Assembly (NCBI RefSeq): GCF_041262585.1
Contig: NZ_JBGCBZ010000019.1
Coordinates: 1 to 64,000 of the forward strand
DNA from: JAOEGB01 sp041262585
Lineage (GTDB): Bacteria; Actinomycetota; Actinomycetes; Streptosporangiales; Streptosporangiaceae
Reading direction: 5' to 3'
Length of the DNA stretch: 64,000 nt
This document shows, one piece after another, positions 17,264 to 24,316 of this stretch. The stretch's first letter is position 1. Each line of letters begins with the position of its first letter. The notes under the pieces are model-generated. The model saw nothing but the letters and a program-made list of their open reading frames with translations, did not search any database and was not told the origin of the DNA. The translations under genes and the position numbers were made by a program.

Positions 17264-18090
17264 ACGACACCGGAACCGAAGCGGTGAAAGACACCGGAAC
17301 CGAAGCGGTGAAAGACACCGGAACCGAAGCGGTGAAAGACTCCGCGCCGGACGCGGGCACGCCCGATTTCAACGTGAACGGCCTGGCGGTGAGCATCCGC
17401 GGTCTCCGCAAGTCGTTCGGCCCCAAGACCGTGCTCGGGGGGAGCGGCCTGCCCGTCGACCTGGACATCGAGCGGGGCGAGTTCCTCGCGCTGCTCGGGC
17501 CCAGCGGCACCGGGAAGACAACGCTGCTCCGCATCCTGGCCGGGCTGGAGCGTCAGGACGAGGGAACCGTGCTCGTTCCTCCTCGGCGTACGACCGTCTA
17601 CCAGGAGCCGCGGCTGGTGCAGGCGCGGCGGGTCCTGGCGAACGTCACCCTCGGGCTGCCGCGCTCGGCGCGCGCCGCCGCGCTGCGCGCGCTCGCCGAG
17701 GTCGGGCTGGAGGGGTACGGCAGGGCATGGCCCGCCACGCTGTCGGGCGGGGAGGCGCAGCGGGTCGCGCTCGCGCGGGCGCTCGTGCGCGACCCGGAGG
17801 TGCTGCTGCTCGACGAGCCGTTCGCGGCCCTCGACGCGCTGACCCGGCTGCAGATGCAGGAGCTCGTCGCCGAGCTGTGCGCCCGGCACCGCCCCGCCGT
17901 CGTGCTCGTCACCCACGACGTCGAGGAGGCCGTACGGCTAGCCGACCGGGTCCTCGTGCTCCGCGACGGGGAGTTCGTGCTCGACGAGCGCATCGACCTG
18001 CCCTCTCCGCGCGACCGCAACGATCCCGCCTTCGTGGCCTACCGGCGCCTGTTCCTCTCCCGGCTCGGCGTCGCCGCCGCCTCCCACTGA
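17260..18090 (+). CDS. ssuB: Sulfonate-type ABC transporter ATP-binding protein with octapeptide repeat
   Basis: A 276-residue ABC ATPase. After an unusual N-terminus it has Walker A GPSGTGKT (about residues 81-88), Q-loop VYQEPRL, signature LSGGEAQR, Walker B VLLLDEP and H-loop VTHD, all intact. Residues 3-26 are three perfect copies of DTGTEAVK, encoded by a 24-base tandem repeat (17266-17337); this acidic, likely disordered extension is not part of the fold. The ATG at 17260 overlaps the permease stop (ATGA). It powers import by the 15420/16427 components. The gene ends in a short repeat that puts TGA in all three frames. Confidence 0.9.
   Translation: MNDTGTEAVKDTGTEAVKDTGTEAVKDSAPDAGTPDFNVNGLAVSIRGLRKSFGPKTVLGGSGLPVDLDIERGEFLALLGPSGTGKTTLLRILAGLERQDEGTVLVPPRRTTVYQEPRLVQARRVLANVTLGLPRSARAAALRALAEVGLEGYGRAWPATLSGGEAQRVALARALVRDPEVLLLDEPFAALDALTRLQMQELVAELCARHRPAVVLVTHDVEEAVRLADRVLVLRDGEFVLDERIDLPSPRDRNDPAFVAYRRLFLSRLGVAAASH
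17266..17337 (+). repeat. 24-bp in-frame tandem repeat, three copies (DTGTEAVK)
   Basis: Three identical copies of a unit beginning GACACCGGAACC and ending GCGGTGAAA lie within the 5' end of the ATPase gene. Identity at synonymous sites points to a recent expansion. Copy number could vary between strains. Confidence 0.85.
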
Positions 18091-18112
18091 TCAACCACTG
18101 ATCAACCACTGA
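18088..18112 (+). repeat. 11-bp tandem repeat placing TGA in three frames
   Basis: The ATPase stop TGA (18088-18090) belongs to a repeated unit CCACTGATCAA. Copies put TGA at 18088, 18099 and 18110, each in a different frame because the period is 11. The repeat ends 37 bases before the GTG of the next gene. Confidence 0.8.
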
Positions 18113-18149
18113 TCGACTCCGGTCGCACAGTCATTCAGTAAGGAGTCCT

Positions 18150-19193
18150 GTGTCCTCCATCGGCAAGATCGACAAGATTGACAAGATCTGGTTCACGCGT
18201 TGCCCCGTGCCCACCGCCAGCGGGCTGGCCTACAACCTCGGCTGGCTGACCGAGGAACTGGGGGACGTCGGCGTCCTCCAGGACGCCCCTCCCGAGCTGG
18301 CCGACCGGCATTTCGATCATCAGCTTCTCGGCCTGTTCCGCGAGGGGGGCAACGTCCCCGCGCTGGCCGCCCGGTCCGAGGGGGCGCAGACCCGGCTCGT
18401 CGGCCTCACGTGGATCGAGGAGTGGCAGGTCATCCTGGTCCGCCCCGGCTCCGGCATCACGGGGGCCGCCGGCCTCAAGGGCGCCAGGGTCGCGCTCCCC
18501 GCCTGGGCCGCGACGCGGGCCACGAGCTTCCCCCGTGCCATGGCGCTCCACGGCGTCAAGGGCGCGCTCACCCAGGCCGGGCTGACCCTGGACGACGTCA
18601 CCTTCGTCGAGGTCGCCCAGCCGCAGCCGTCGGTCGGCGCTCTCGCCGGGGCCGCCCCGCTGGGTGCCGGGCCGCGCTCGTTCTCCTGGCCCGGCATCGC
18701 GGAGCTGGCGCGGGGCGAGGTCGACGCGGTGTACGCCAAGGGCGCCCGGGCGGTGGACCAGGCCAGGGAGATCGGCGCGGTCGTGGCGGTCGACCTGGAC
18801 GCGCATCCGGACCGCCGGACCCGGGTCAACAACGGCACGCCGCGCCCGATCACCGTCCACGAGCAGCTTCTCACCGACCACCCGGACGTGGTCGTCGCGT
18901 TCCTGGCCCAGACGCTCCGGGCGGCCGACTGGGCTGCGGACAACCTCGACGGAGTCCGTACGATCCTGGCCCAGGAGACCCGCTCCGGCGCGGAGGGCGT
19001 GGCCACCGCCTACCGGAACGGCTTCCACACGTCGCTGCATCCGGACCTGTCCCAGGAGCGGCTCGATCTTCTCCGCATCCAGAAGGACTTCCTCCTCGTC
19101 CACGGATTCCTCGCCGCCGACGTGGACCTCGACGCCTGGGTCGCGCGAGAGCCACTGGAGCAGGCCCGGCTCACGCTGAAGGCGGCCGCATGA
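18150..19193 (+). CDS. DszB-like sulfinate desulfinase
   Basis: A 347-residue protein with the periplasmic-binding-protein fold but no signal peptide, so cytosolic. It has the signature residues of DszB (2'-hydroxybiphenyl-2-sulfinate desulfinase): Cys18 in TRCPVPTAS (matches Cys27 in NCPVPNA), His54 in RHFDHQ (His60) and Arg64-x-Gly-Gly in FREGGNVPAL (Arg70 and the RxGG motif), with the same 10-residue spacing from His to Arg. The C-terminal LLRIQKDFLLVHGFLAADVD resembles the DszB end. The predicted reaction is hydrolysis of a carbon-sulfinate bond, releasing sulfite. The start is GTG at 18150 with AAGGAG upstream. It overlaps the next monooxygenase gene by 4 bases. Generic annotation would call it an ABC substrate-binding protein. 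Confidence 0.75.
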   Translation: MSSIGKIDKIDKIWFTRCPVPTASGLAYNLGWLTEELGDVGVLQDAPPELADRHFDHQLLGLFREGGNVPALAARSEGAQTRLVGLTWIEEWQVILVRPGSGITGAAGLKGARVALPAWAATRATSFPRAMALHGVKGALTQAGLTLDDVTFVEVAQPQPSVGALAGAAPLGAGPRSFSWPGIAELARGEVDAVYAKGARAVDQAREIGAVVAVDLDAHPDRRTRVNNGTPRPITVHEQLLTDHPDVVVAFLAQTLRAADWAADNLDGVRTILAQETRSGAEGVATAYRNGFHTSLHPDLSQERLDLLRIQKDFLLVHGFLAADVDLDAWVAREPLEQARLTLKAAA

Positions 19194-20050
19194 CCGAGTT
19201 CTTCGTCACCCTGCCGACGCGCGGGGACGGCGTCCGCGGCGACTGGCACCCGGACTTCCAGCGTCCGCTCCCGCCGTCCTTCACCGACGTACGGCAGGGC
19301 GTCTACGGGCCGTTCGACCATCTGGCCCAGATCGGCCGGGCGGCCGAGATCGCCGGCCTGACGGGCGTGCTCGCGCCGTTCGATCCTCAAGGGGAGGAGT
19401 CGACCGTGGTCGCGGCCGGTCTGCTGCGGCAGAACCGGAACCTGCGGGTGCAGGCCGAGTTCCACCCCGGGATCGCCACTCCGGTGTACGCCGCCAAGAT
19501 CGCGGTCTCGCTCCAGCGGTTCTCCGGCGGGCGTCTCGACTGGCGGCTCGCCGTGGACCTCGATCCGGACGTCGCCCGGTCCCAGGGATACCCGCTGGAG
19601 GACCGCTACGCGAGGGCCGACGAGTTCCTCACCGTCGCGAAGGGCGTGTGGCACGAGCCGGGCTACACGTTCGAGGGGCGCTTCTACGAGGTCCTCAATG
19701 GCGGCTTCTCCGAACCGCCTTTCATCGGGCAGGCCTTCCCCCGCGTCCACCTGTCGGGCACCTCGCCCGAGGCGCTCGCCCTGTCCGCCCGCCACGCCGA
19801 CGTGCACGTCTTCGACCCCGGCGACGACCTGGAGGCGGCCATCCCGAAGCTTCCCGGCGTGCGGTACGGCCTGCGCCTGCCGAGTCCCGCCGGGCGGGAC
19901 GAGGAGGAGCAGGCGGCGGTGATCCGCGACTACATCGACCGCGGCGTCTCGGCCTTCTTCCTGGAGGTCGAGCCGCACATCGAGGAGACCTACCGCTTCG
20001 GGGAGCGGTTGCTCCCGCTGCTCGTGAAGGAGGGCGCGCATGCCCATTGA
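19190..20050 (+). CDS. LLM class flavin-dependent monooxygenase (short, SsuD-like)
   Basis: A 286-residue bacterial-luciferase-fold protein. It starts MTEFFVTLPTRGDG, followed by the YGPFDHLAQIGRAAEIAGLTGVLAPFDPQGEES strand-helix pattern and LEDRYARADEFLTVAKGVW, which is the conserved helix of SsuD-type enzymes. It is about 100 residues shorter than SsuD; the insertion between RHADVHVF and the final helix (ERLLPLLVKEG) is missing. It may use FMNH2 from a separate reductase and act on a sulfone or sulfonate, or be the smaller half of a pair with the next gene. The ATG overlaps the desulfinase stop, and the gene runs 11 bases into the next one. Confidence 0.8.
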   Translation: MTEFFVTLPTRGDGVRGDWHPDFQRPLPPSFTDVRQGVYGPFDHLAQIGRAAEIAGLTGVLAPFDPQGEESTVVAAGLLRQNRNLRVQAEFHPGIATPVYAAKIAVSLQRFSGGRLDWRLAVDLDPDVARSQGYPLEDRYARADEFLTVAKGVWHEPGYTFEGRFYEVLNGGFSEPPFIGQAFPRVHLSGTSPEALALSARHADVHVFDPGDDLEAAIPKLPGVRYGLRLPSPAGRDEEEQAAVIRDYIDRGVSAFFLEVEPHIEETYRFGERLLPLLVKEGAHAH

Positions 20051-21200
20051 CATCTACTGGCGCATCCCCACCCACGGCGACCAGCCGTTGCTGCGCCACC
20101 GGACGCCGACCCGCGGCGATTTCGCGCCCACGGCCCCGGGGAGCGTGACACCGGGCCTCAGGAGCGGCGCGCCCGACGGGTACAGCTACCTCGACCACAT
20201 GGCCGACATCGCCAGGGCGTCGGAGCTCTCCGGGTTCGTCGGCGGCCTGCTGCCGTCCTTCCCCTTCACCGACGACCCGTGGGCGGCGGCGGCCAGCCTG
20301 GCGCGCGAGACGACCACCTACCGCTTCATGATCGCCTTCCAGCCCGGGTTCCTCCACCCGGTGCAGGCGGCGCGCATGTCCGCCAGCCTCCAGCGGGCCA
20401 CCGGCGGCCGGGTCGTCTACAACATCATCTCGGGCGGCGGGGGGCCCGGCCAGCTGTGGTGGGGCGACAAGGTCGACCACGACGACCGCTACGCGCGCAC
20501 CTCCGAGTTCCTCGACGTGCTCAAGGGCGTCTGGAACGGCGGGCCGTTCGACTACGAGGGCCGTTTCTACCGGGTGGAGGGCGCTCGGCTGCCGGAGCCG
20601 CTGGCCCGCCAGCCGTTCCCCGAGATCTACTTCTCCGGGTCCTCCAAGGCCGCCATCGAGGCGGCGGGGAGGCACGCCGACTACTACCTGTCGTGGCTGG
20701 AGCCGTTCGGGCCGCTCGCCGAGAAGTTCGACCAGGTGCGCGCGCACAGCACCACCCTGGACCGCTCGCCCAAGTTCGCCGTCCGCATCGACGTGCTCGC
20801 CCGCGAGACCGAGGAGGAGGCCTGGGACGAGATCCGGCGGGGATGGGACGGGATCGATCCCTCGGTGCTGCGGGACGCCACGGGTGACTCCATCGGCTGG
20901 CAGCGCAGCCAGTCGTTCGTCACCGGGAAGATCACCGGCTACCGCGACCTCGAGGTCGAGCCCAACGTGTGGGGCGGATTCCATCTGCTCCGCGGCGGCC
21001 CCGCCTTCGGCCTGGTCGGCAGCTACGAGCAGGTCGCGCGGCGGCTCGACGAACTGATCGAGCTCGGCGTCGGCGCTTTCATCCTCGCGGGCGTTCCCCA
21101 CCTCGAAGAGGCCTACCGCGTGGGCGAGCGGGTGCTCCCGCTGCTGCGCGGCCATGACATCCGTTACGAATCACCAGTTTTGGAAGGGACCCGTTCATGA
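20040..21200 (+). CDS. ssuD: Alkanesulfonate monooxygenase-type flavoenzyme
   Basis: A 386-residue LLM flavin-dependent monooxygenase close in length to SsuD. The N-terminus is MPIDIYWRIPTHGDQ, followed by SYLDHMADIARASELSGFVGGLLP, VVYNIISGGGGPGQLWWGD (an SsuD-like N-x-V-S-G-G-x-x region) and HDDRYARTSEFLDVLKGVW. The C-terminal FGLVGSYEQVARRLDELIELGVGAFILAG holds the conserved G-S-x-x-x-V loop. The reaction in the family is FMNH2 plus O2 cleaving a C-S bond to release sulfite and an aldehyde. It overlaps its short paralogue by 11 bases and the next gene by 4, so expression is tightly coupled. No SsuE-like reductase is encoded in the window. Confidence 0.85.
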   Translation: MPIDIYWRIPTHGDQPLLRHRTPTRGDFAPTAPGSVTPGLRSGAPDGYSYLDHMADIARASELSGFVGGLLPSFPFTDDPWAAAASLARETTTYRFMIAFQPGFLHPVQAARMSASLQRATGGRVVYNIISGGGGPGQLWWGDKVDHDDRYARTSEFLDVLKGVWNGGPFDYEGRFYRVEGARLPEPLARQPFPEIYFSGSSKAAIEAAGRHADYYLSWLEPFGPLAEKFDQVRAHSTTLDRSPKFAVRIDVLARETEEEAWDEIRRGWDGIDPSVLRDATGDSIGWQRSQSFVTGKITGYRDLEVEPNVWGGFHLLRGGPAFGLVGSYEQVARRLDELIELGVGAFILAGVPHLEEAYRVGERVLPLLRGHDIRYESPVLEGTRS

Positions 21201-22078
21201 CCATCCGCGTCGGCTACTTCCCGAGCAACAACTCCCTGTGGGTGCTGCGGCACCGGGGCATCTTGGAGCGGTCGATCCCCGACGTCGAGTGGGTCGATCT
21301 GCGCAGCCTCCCCGCCGGCGTACGGCCCGCCCCGGCGGACGGCCTGCCGTCGCTGCACGGGGACCACCTCTTCGACGGCGGCTACGACTTCATCGGCACG
21401 GGATCCACTCCGCCCGTGACCGCCCAGGCGAAGGGCCACGACATCGTCTATGCCGGAATCTCGGGCCCTCGGCACGAGAACGGCCGGCTCATCGTGCTGG
21501 AGGACTCGCCCATCGCCGGGCTGGCGGACCTGAAGGGCAAGCGGGTCGCGCTCGCCCACGGCTCCTGGCAGACCACGCTTCTCCTGTTCGCCCTCGAACG
21601 CGCCGGTCTGACCTGGAAGGACATCGAGCCGGTCGACGCCGGTGTGGACGCGGGACGGCTCTTCCTGAACGGGGAGGTCGACGCGTGGGTCGGCTCCTAT
21701 CCCTCCCTGACGTCGGTGGAGAAGGAGGCCGCCACGCGCGAGCTGGTCGCGACGGACGGCCTGTTCAGCCACCGCTCGCTCTGGTTCACCCGCCGGGACT
21801 TCGCCGAGAAGCACCCCGAGGAGTTCGCGGCCATCGTCGCCGCGATCAAGGAGTCGGACGCCTGGATCCAGGAGAACTACCGCGAGGCGGCCGAGTTGTT
21901 CGCCGCCGACGACGGGGGCGACGTCGACGCCTGGGAGAACGCTCTCCGCAAGAGGCCCTTCGGCGTCCTCCCGGTGACTGAGGAGTTCGTCGCGGAGCAG
22001 CAGCGCGCGGCCGACCTCTTCTACGCCAACGGTCTCATCGACCGGAAGATCGTCGTCGCCGACGCCGTGCTCAAGTAG
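21197..22078 (+). CDS. Substrate-binding-protein-like protein without signal peptide
   Basis: A 293-residue protein of the SsuA/NMT1-like fold: MTIRVGYFPSNNSLWVLRHRG, LADLKGKRVALAHGSWQTTL, VDAWVGSYPSLTSVEKEA and LFSHRSLWFTRRDFAEKHPEEF. No signal peptide or lipobox is present, and the ATG overlaps the previous stop (ATGA), so the start is firm. It lacks the DszB Cys and the RxGG motif of the gene at 18150. It may be a cytosolic sulfur-compound-binding protein, a second divergent desulfinase, or an exported protein that has lost its signal. It ends the operon, followed by a strong hairpin. Confidence 0.7.
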   Translation: MTIRVGYFPSNNSLWVLRHRGILERSIPDVEWVDLRSLPAGVRPAPADGLPSLHGDHLFDGGYDFIGTGSTPPVTAQAKGHDIVYAGISGPRHENGRLIVLEDSPIAGLADLKGKRVALAHGSWQTTLLLFALERAGLTWKDIEPVDAGVDAGRLFLNGEVDAWVGSYPSLTSVEKEAATRELVATDGLFSHRSLWFTRRDFAEKHPEEFAAIVAAIKESDAWIQENYREAAELFAADDGGDVDAWENALRKRPFGVLPVTEEFVAEQQRAADLFYANGLIDRKIVVADAVLK

Positions 22079-22107
22079 ACCCCGCCGAACGCGGATCGCC
22101 ACCTCAT

Positions 22108-22144
22108 GACCGCCGCCGGACTGTACGGCTGCCCGGCGGCGGTC
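22108..22144 (+). terminator. Terminator-like hairpin after the organosulfur operon
   Basis: GACCGCCGCCGG (22108-22119) pairs perfectly with CCGGCGGCGGTC (22133-22144) around a 13-base loop. There is no T run, as is common in high-GC actinobacteria. It lies 30 bases after the last operon stop. Confidence 0.6.
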
Positions 22145-22761
22145 TTCGGCGTGCCGCCGCGCGCTCGGGCACGGCCCCGGAGGCTTCGGCGAGGTTTCGG
22201 TCCGCCGGCACTCGCTTTGGGAGCGCCGGAGGCGGGTGAATGGTCCGGTGAATGGGACGATTCCGGCCTTTCGGATGTGAACGCGGGGTGATGGATCTCC
22301 CGCTGGAGGGGGCGCCCTGCCGCGCCCCTCCCATCGACGTACGGAACGTCCGGTTGGGGGTGACCCGTACATCATTTCCCTTTTTCTGAATCGGGAGTCC
22401 CAGGTGATGGGGCAGTGACCCCGCCCGCCGGGCCCGCGCCCGAAACCCGCCGTCGCGATATCCGGTCAATCGCCGTACCGAATTCCGCGACAATTCATCC
22501 CCGATTTTACATCGACGAATTCCCGCCGTTTTCCTCTGTGTTCGCTTTCTATTCACTGCTTTGTTTTGATCCGCCATGTGGCGAGTTCCGGGCGGTCCGC
22601 AATCCGCGTCAACAGGCATTTGATCTGTTCGTGAGATGTTTCCTCGCGGGACGGTCCCCTCCGGCCGTTCGGGGCTTTCCTGGGAACTCGTCTTGTGGTG
22701 CAATTCATTTCGGCTGACTCCTTGACAGGACGGCGGATGCACACGGACGATGGCCGGAGAG

Positions 22762-22778
22762 TTAGGAAACGTTCTTAA
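22762..22778 (+). promoter_or_regulatory. ROK-type operator candidate upstream of the deacetylase
   Basis: TTAGGAAACGTTCTTAA matches the perfect palindrome TTAGGAAACTTTCCTAA in front of ngcE (59344-59360) in 15 of 17 positions. This motif type is typical of ROK-family (NagC/XylR-like) sugar regulators in actinobacteria. The distance to the deacetylase start is about 330 bases, so a long leader would be required. Confidence 0.45.
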
Positions 22779-22943
22779 CTACAGCCGCATGGACGGTCTC
22801 ACCGGGGGGCCGCCGCCGTGCCGGCCGTACCACCTGTTCCACGTCGCGCTCTCGCGTCCTCGGCGGCGGCGAAGCGGCGGCGGCTCGTTGGGCGTATCTC
22901 ACGCTGGGTGACCGAGGTGGAAGAAGGGGGCCCGCCGTCGATG

Positions 22944-22986
22944 TCCGATAACGCGGCGTCCAATAACGCGGCGTCCGATAACGCGA
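22944..22986 (+). repeat. 15-bp tandem repeat (GTCCGATAACGCGGC)
   Basis: Nearly three copies: 22944-22958, 22959-22973 (one base different) and 22974-22986. They lie in the leader of the deacetylase gene and contain GATAACGC in each copy. Role unknown. Confidence 0.7.
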
Positions 22987-23105
22987 CCGCCCGCGCCCCC
23001 GTGGCCGTAGCCGAAACCCGAAGACCGCAGAGCCGGAGCTGACGGGGCGGAACGGGGCGGGGCGTGGCGGAAATGACGATCGTGAGTGACGTGGAGAGGG
23101 GATCG

Positions 23106-24149
23106 ATGCTGTACTCCGGGATCGCCTGGACTTCCAACGGCTACGAGATCGAGGTGGTCGGCGAGGACGGGCGGCACGCCACGCCACCGGTCCGGTTCGG
23201 GGCGGGACAGCAGCGCGAGATGATCGCGTACCTGCAGGGCATCGCGAAGCCGTCCGGGCAGTCCCTCGTCACGGTCGTGGAGAGCACCAACGGGGTCCTG
23301 GACGGCGGCATGATGGTCTCCGGGCTGGACGTCTACCGCGCCGATCCGTGGGTGCTGCCCGAGCGGCCGCTCTTCGGCTCGGTCACGGCCGGCGCGCTGG
23401 CGCAGGCCGCCCGGCAGGACCTCTCCGCCCTCGCCAGGTTGCAGATCGATGGCGGCACGCTCACCGGCCGCATCCACGAGCTCGACGCGGGGATCGCCGA
23501 AGCCGCGGCGGCCGAGGACGCGCTGACCAGGGCGGGACGCTGTCTGCGCCACGGCGGGCGGGAGCGGGCGGACATCGCGCTCACCTTCGACGACGGCCCC
23601 AACCCGCCCTACACCGGGCAGATCCTCGACATCCTGGAGCGGTACGGCGTGCCGGCCACGTTCTTCTGCGTCGGGCTGCACGCCAGCGCGCGGCCGGGGG
23701 ACATCGCCCGCATCGCCGGAATGGGCCACGCCGTGGGAAACCACACGTGGTCGCATCCCTTCCTCCCCGACCTGTCCCGCCCGCAGCTCGGCGAGCAGAT
23801 CGAGCGCACCGAGGAGGTGCTCGCCAACGCCGGGGGCACCGTGTCGCGGCTGTTCCGGCCCCCCTACGGCTCCCGCACCCCCGAGGTCATGGACTGGCTG
23901 GCCGCCCAGGACGTGACGGTCGTGCTGTGGGACGTCGAGCCGTTCGACTGGGCGCTGCCGGGGCCCGGCGTCATCACGGAGAAGGTGCTCGCCCAGGCAC
24001 GCCCCGGCTCCATCGTCCTCATGCACGACGGCGGCGGTGACCGCTCGCAGACCGTCGCGGCCCTTCCCGGCGTGATCGAGGGGCTCCTCGACCGCGGCTA
24101 CCGCTTCGTCCTGGTGGACGAGCTGCTCGGCCCCCACCAGGCCGCCTGA
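23106..24149 (+). CDS. Polysaccharide deacetylase (NodB/CE4) with unknown N-terminal domain
   Basis: About 347 residues. The C-terminal half is a carbohydrate esterase 4 domain with its five motifs: TFDDGPN (metal-binding Asp), HTWSHP (two metal His), RPPYGSRT, the WDVEPFDW region and LMHDGG. It should remove N-acetyl groups from GlcNAc-containing glycans (peptidoglycan or chitin oligomers). The first ~150 residues (YSGIAWTSNGYEIEVVGEDG..., then QREMIAYLQGIAKPSGQSLV) form a separate domain I do not recognise. No signal peptide is visible, unusual for an enzyme acting on external polymers. I chose ATG 23106 because GGAGAGGGGAT lies just upstream; a GTG at 23064 would add 14 residues. Confidence 0.82.
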   Translation: MLYSGIAWTSNGYEIEVVGEDGRHATPPVRFGAGQQREMIAYLQGIAKPSGQSLVTVVESTNGVLDGGMMVSGLDVYRADPWVLPERPLFGSVTAGALAQAARQDLSALARLQIDGGTLTGRIHELDAGIAEAAAAEDALTRAGRCLRHGGRERADIALTFDDGPNPPYTGQILDILERYGVPATFFCVGLHASARPGDIARIAGMGHAVGNHTWSHPFLPDLSRPQLGEQIERTEEVLANAGGTVSRLFRPPYGSRTPEVMDWLAAQDVTVVLWDVEPFDWALPGPGVITEKVLAQARPGSIVLMHDGGGDRSQTVAALPGVIEGLLDRGYRFVLVDELLGPHQAA

Positions 24150-24316
24150 CCTTTCCCGTTTCCCCCTATCGCCCATAGAGGATCATTCTTCCCACCCTCG
24201 ACGACCATCGACGACCTCACTCGCTCCGGCATCCGCCGATCGGCGTGAGACGTCTCGCGCATGCACTGACTCGCACCTGTTATGAAGTTCCACACCTCAT
24301 GTGACAGGAGAGCACC

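Larger units (their letters stand above)
22145..23105. other. Long non-coding interval before the polysaccharide deacetylase
   Basis: About 960 bases without a convincing gene. Frames of 60-210 codons exist on both strands but lack coding-like codon positions, family motifs and ribosome-binding sites. The part from about 22370 to 22720 is clearly AT-richer than the surroundings (for example CGATTTTACATCGACGAATT). It holds a ROK-type operator candidate at 22762 and a 15-bp tandem repeat at 22944. It could be a long 5' leader, an unknown RNA or a decayed gene. Confidence 0.5.

Noticed and set aside
18150..19193. Ordinary ABC substrate-binding protein
   Set aside because: No signal peptide, and the Cys/His/RxGG set of DszB desulfinases is present.
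22415..22717. Plus-strand frame of 100 codons in the AT-richer interval
   Set aside because: No ribosome-binding site, no codon-position bias and no motif.
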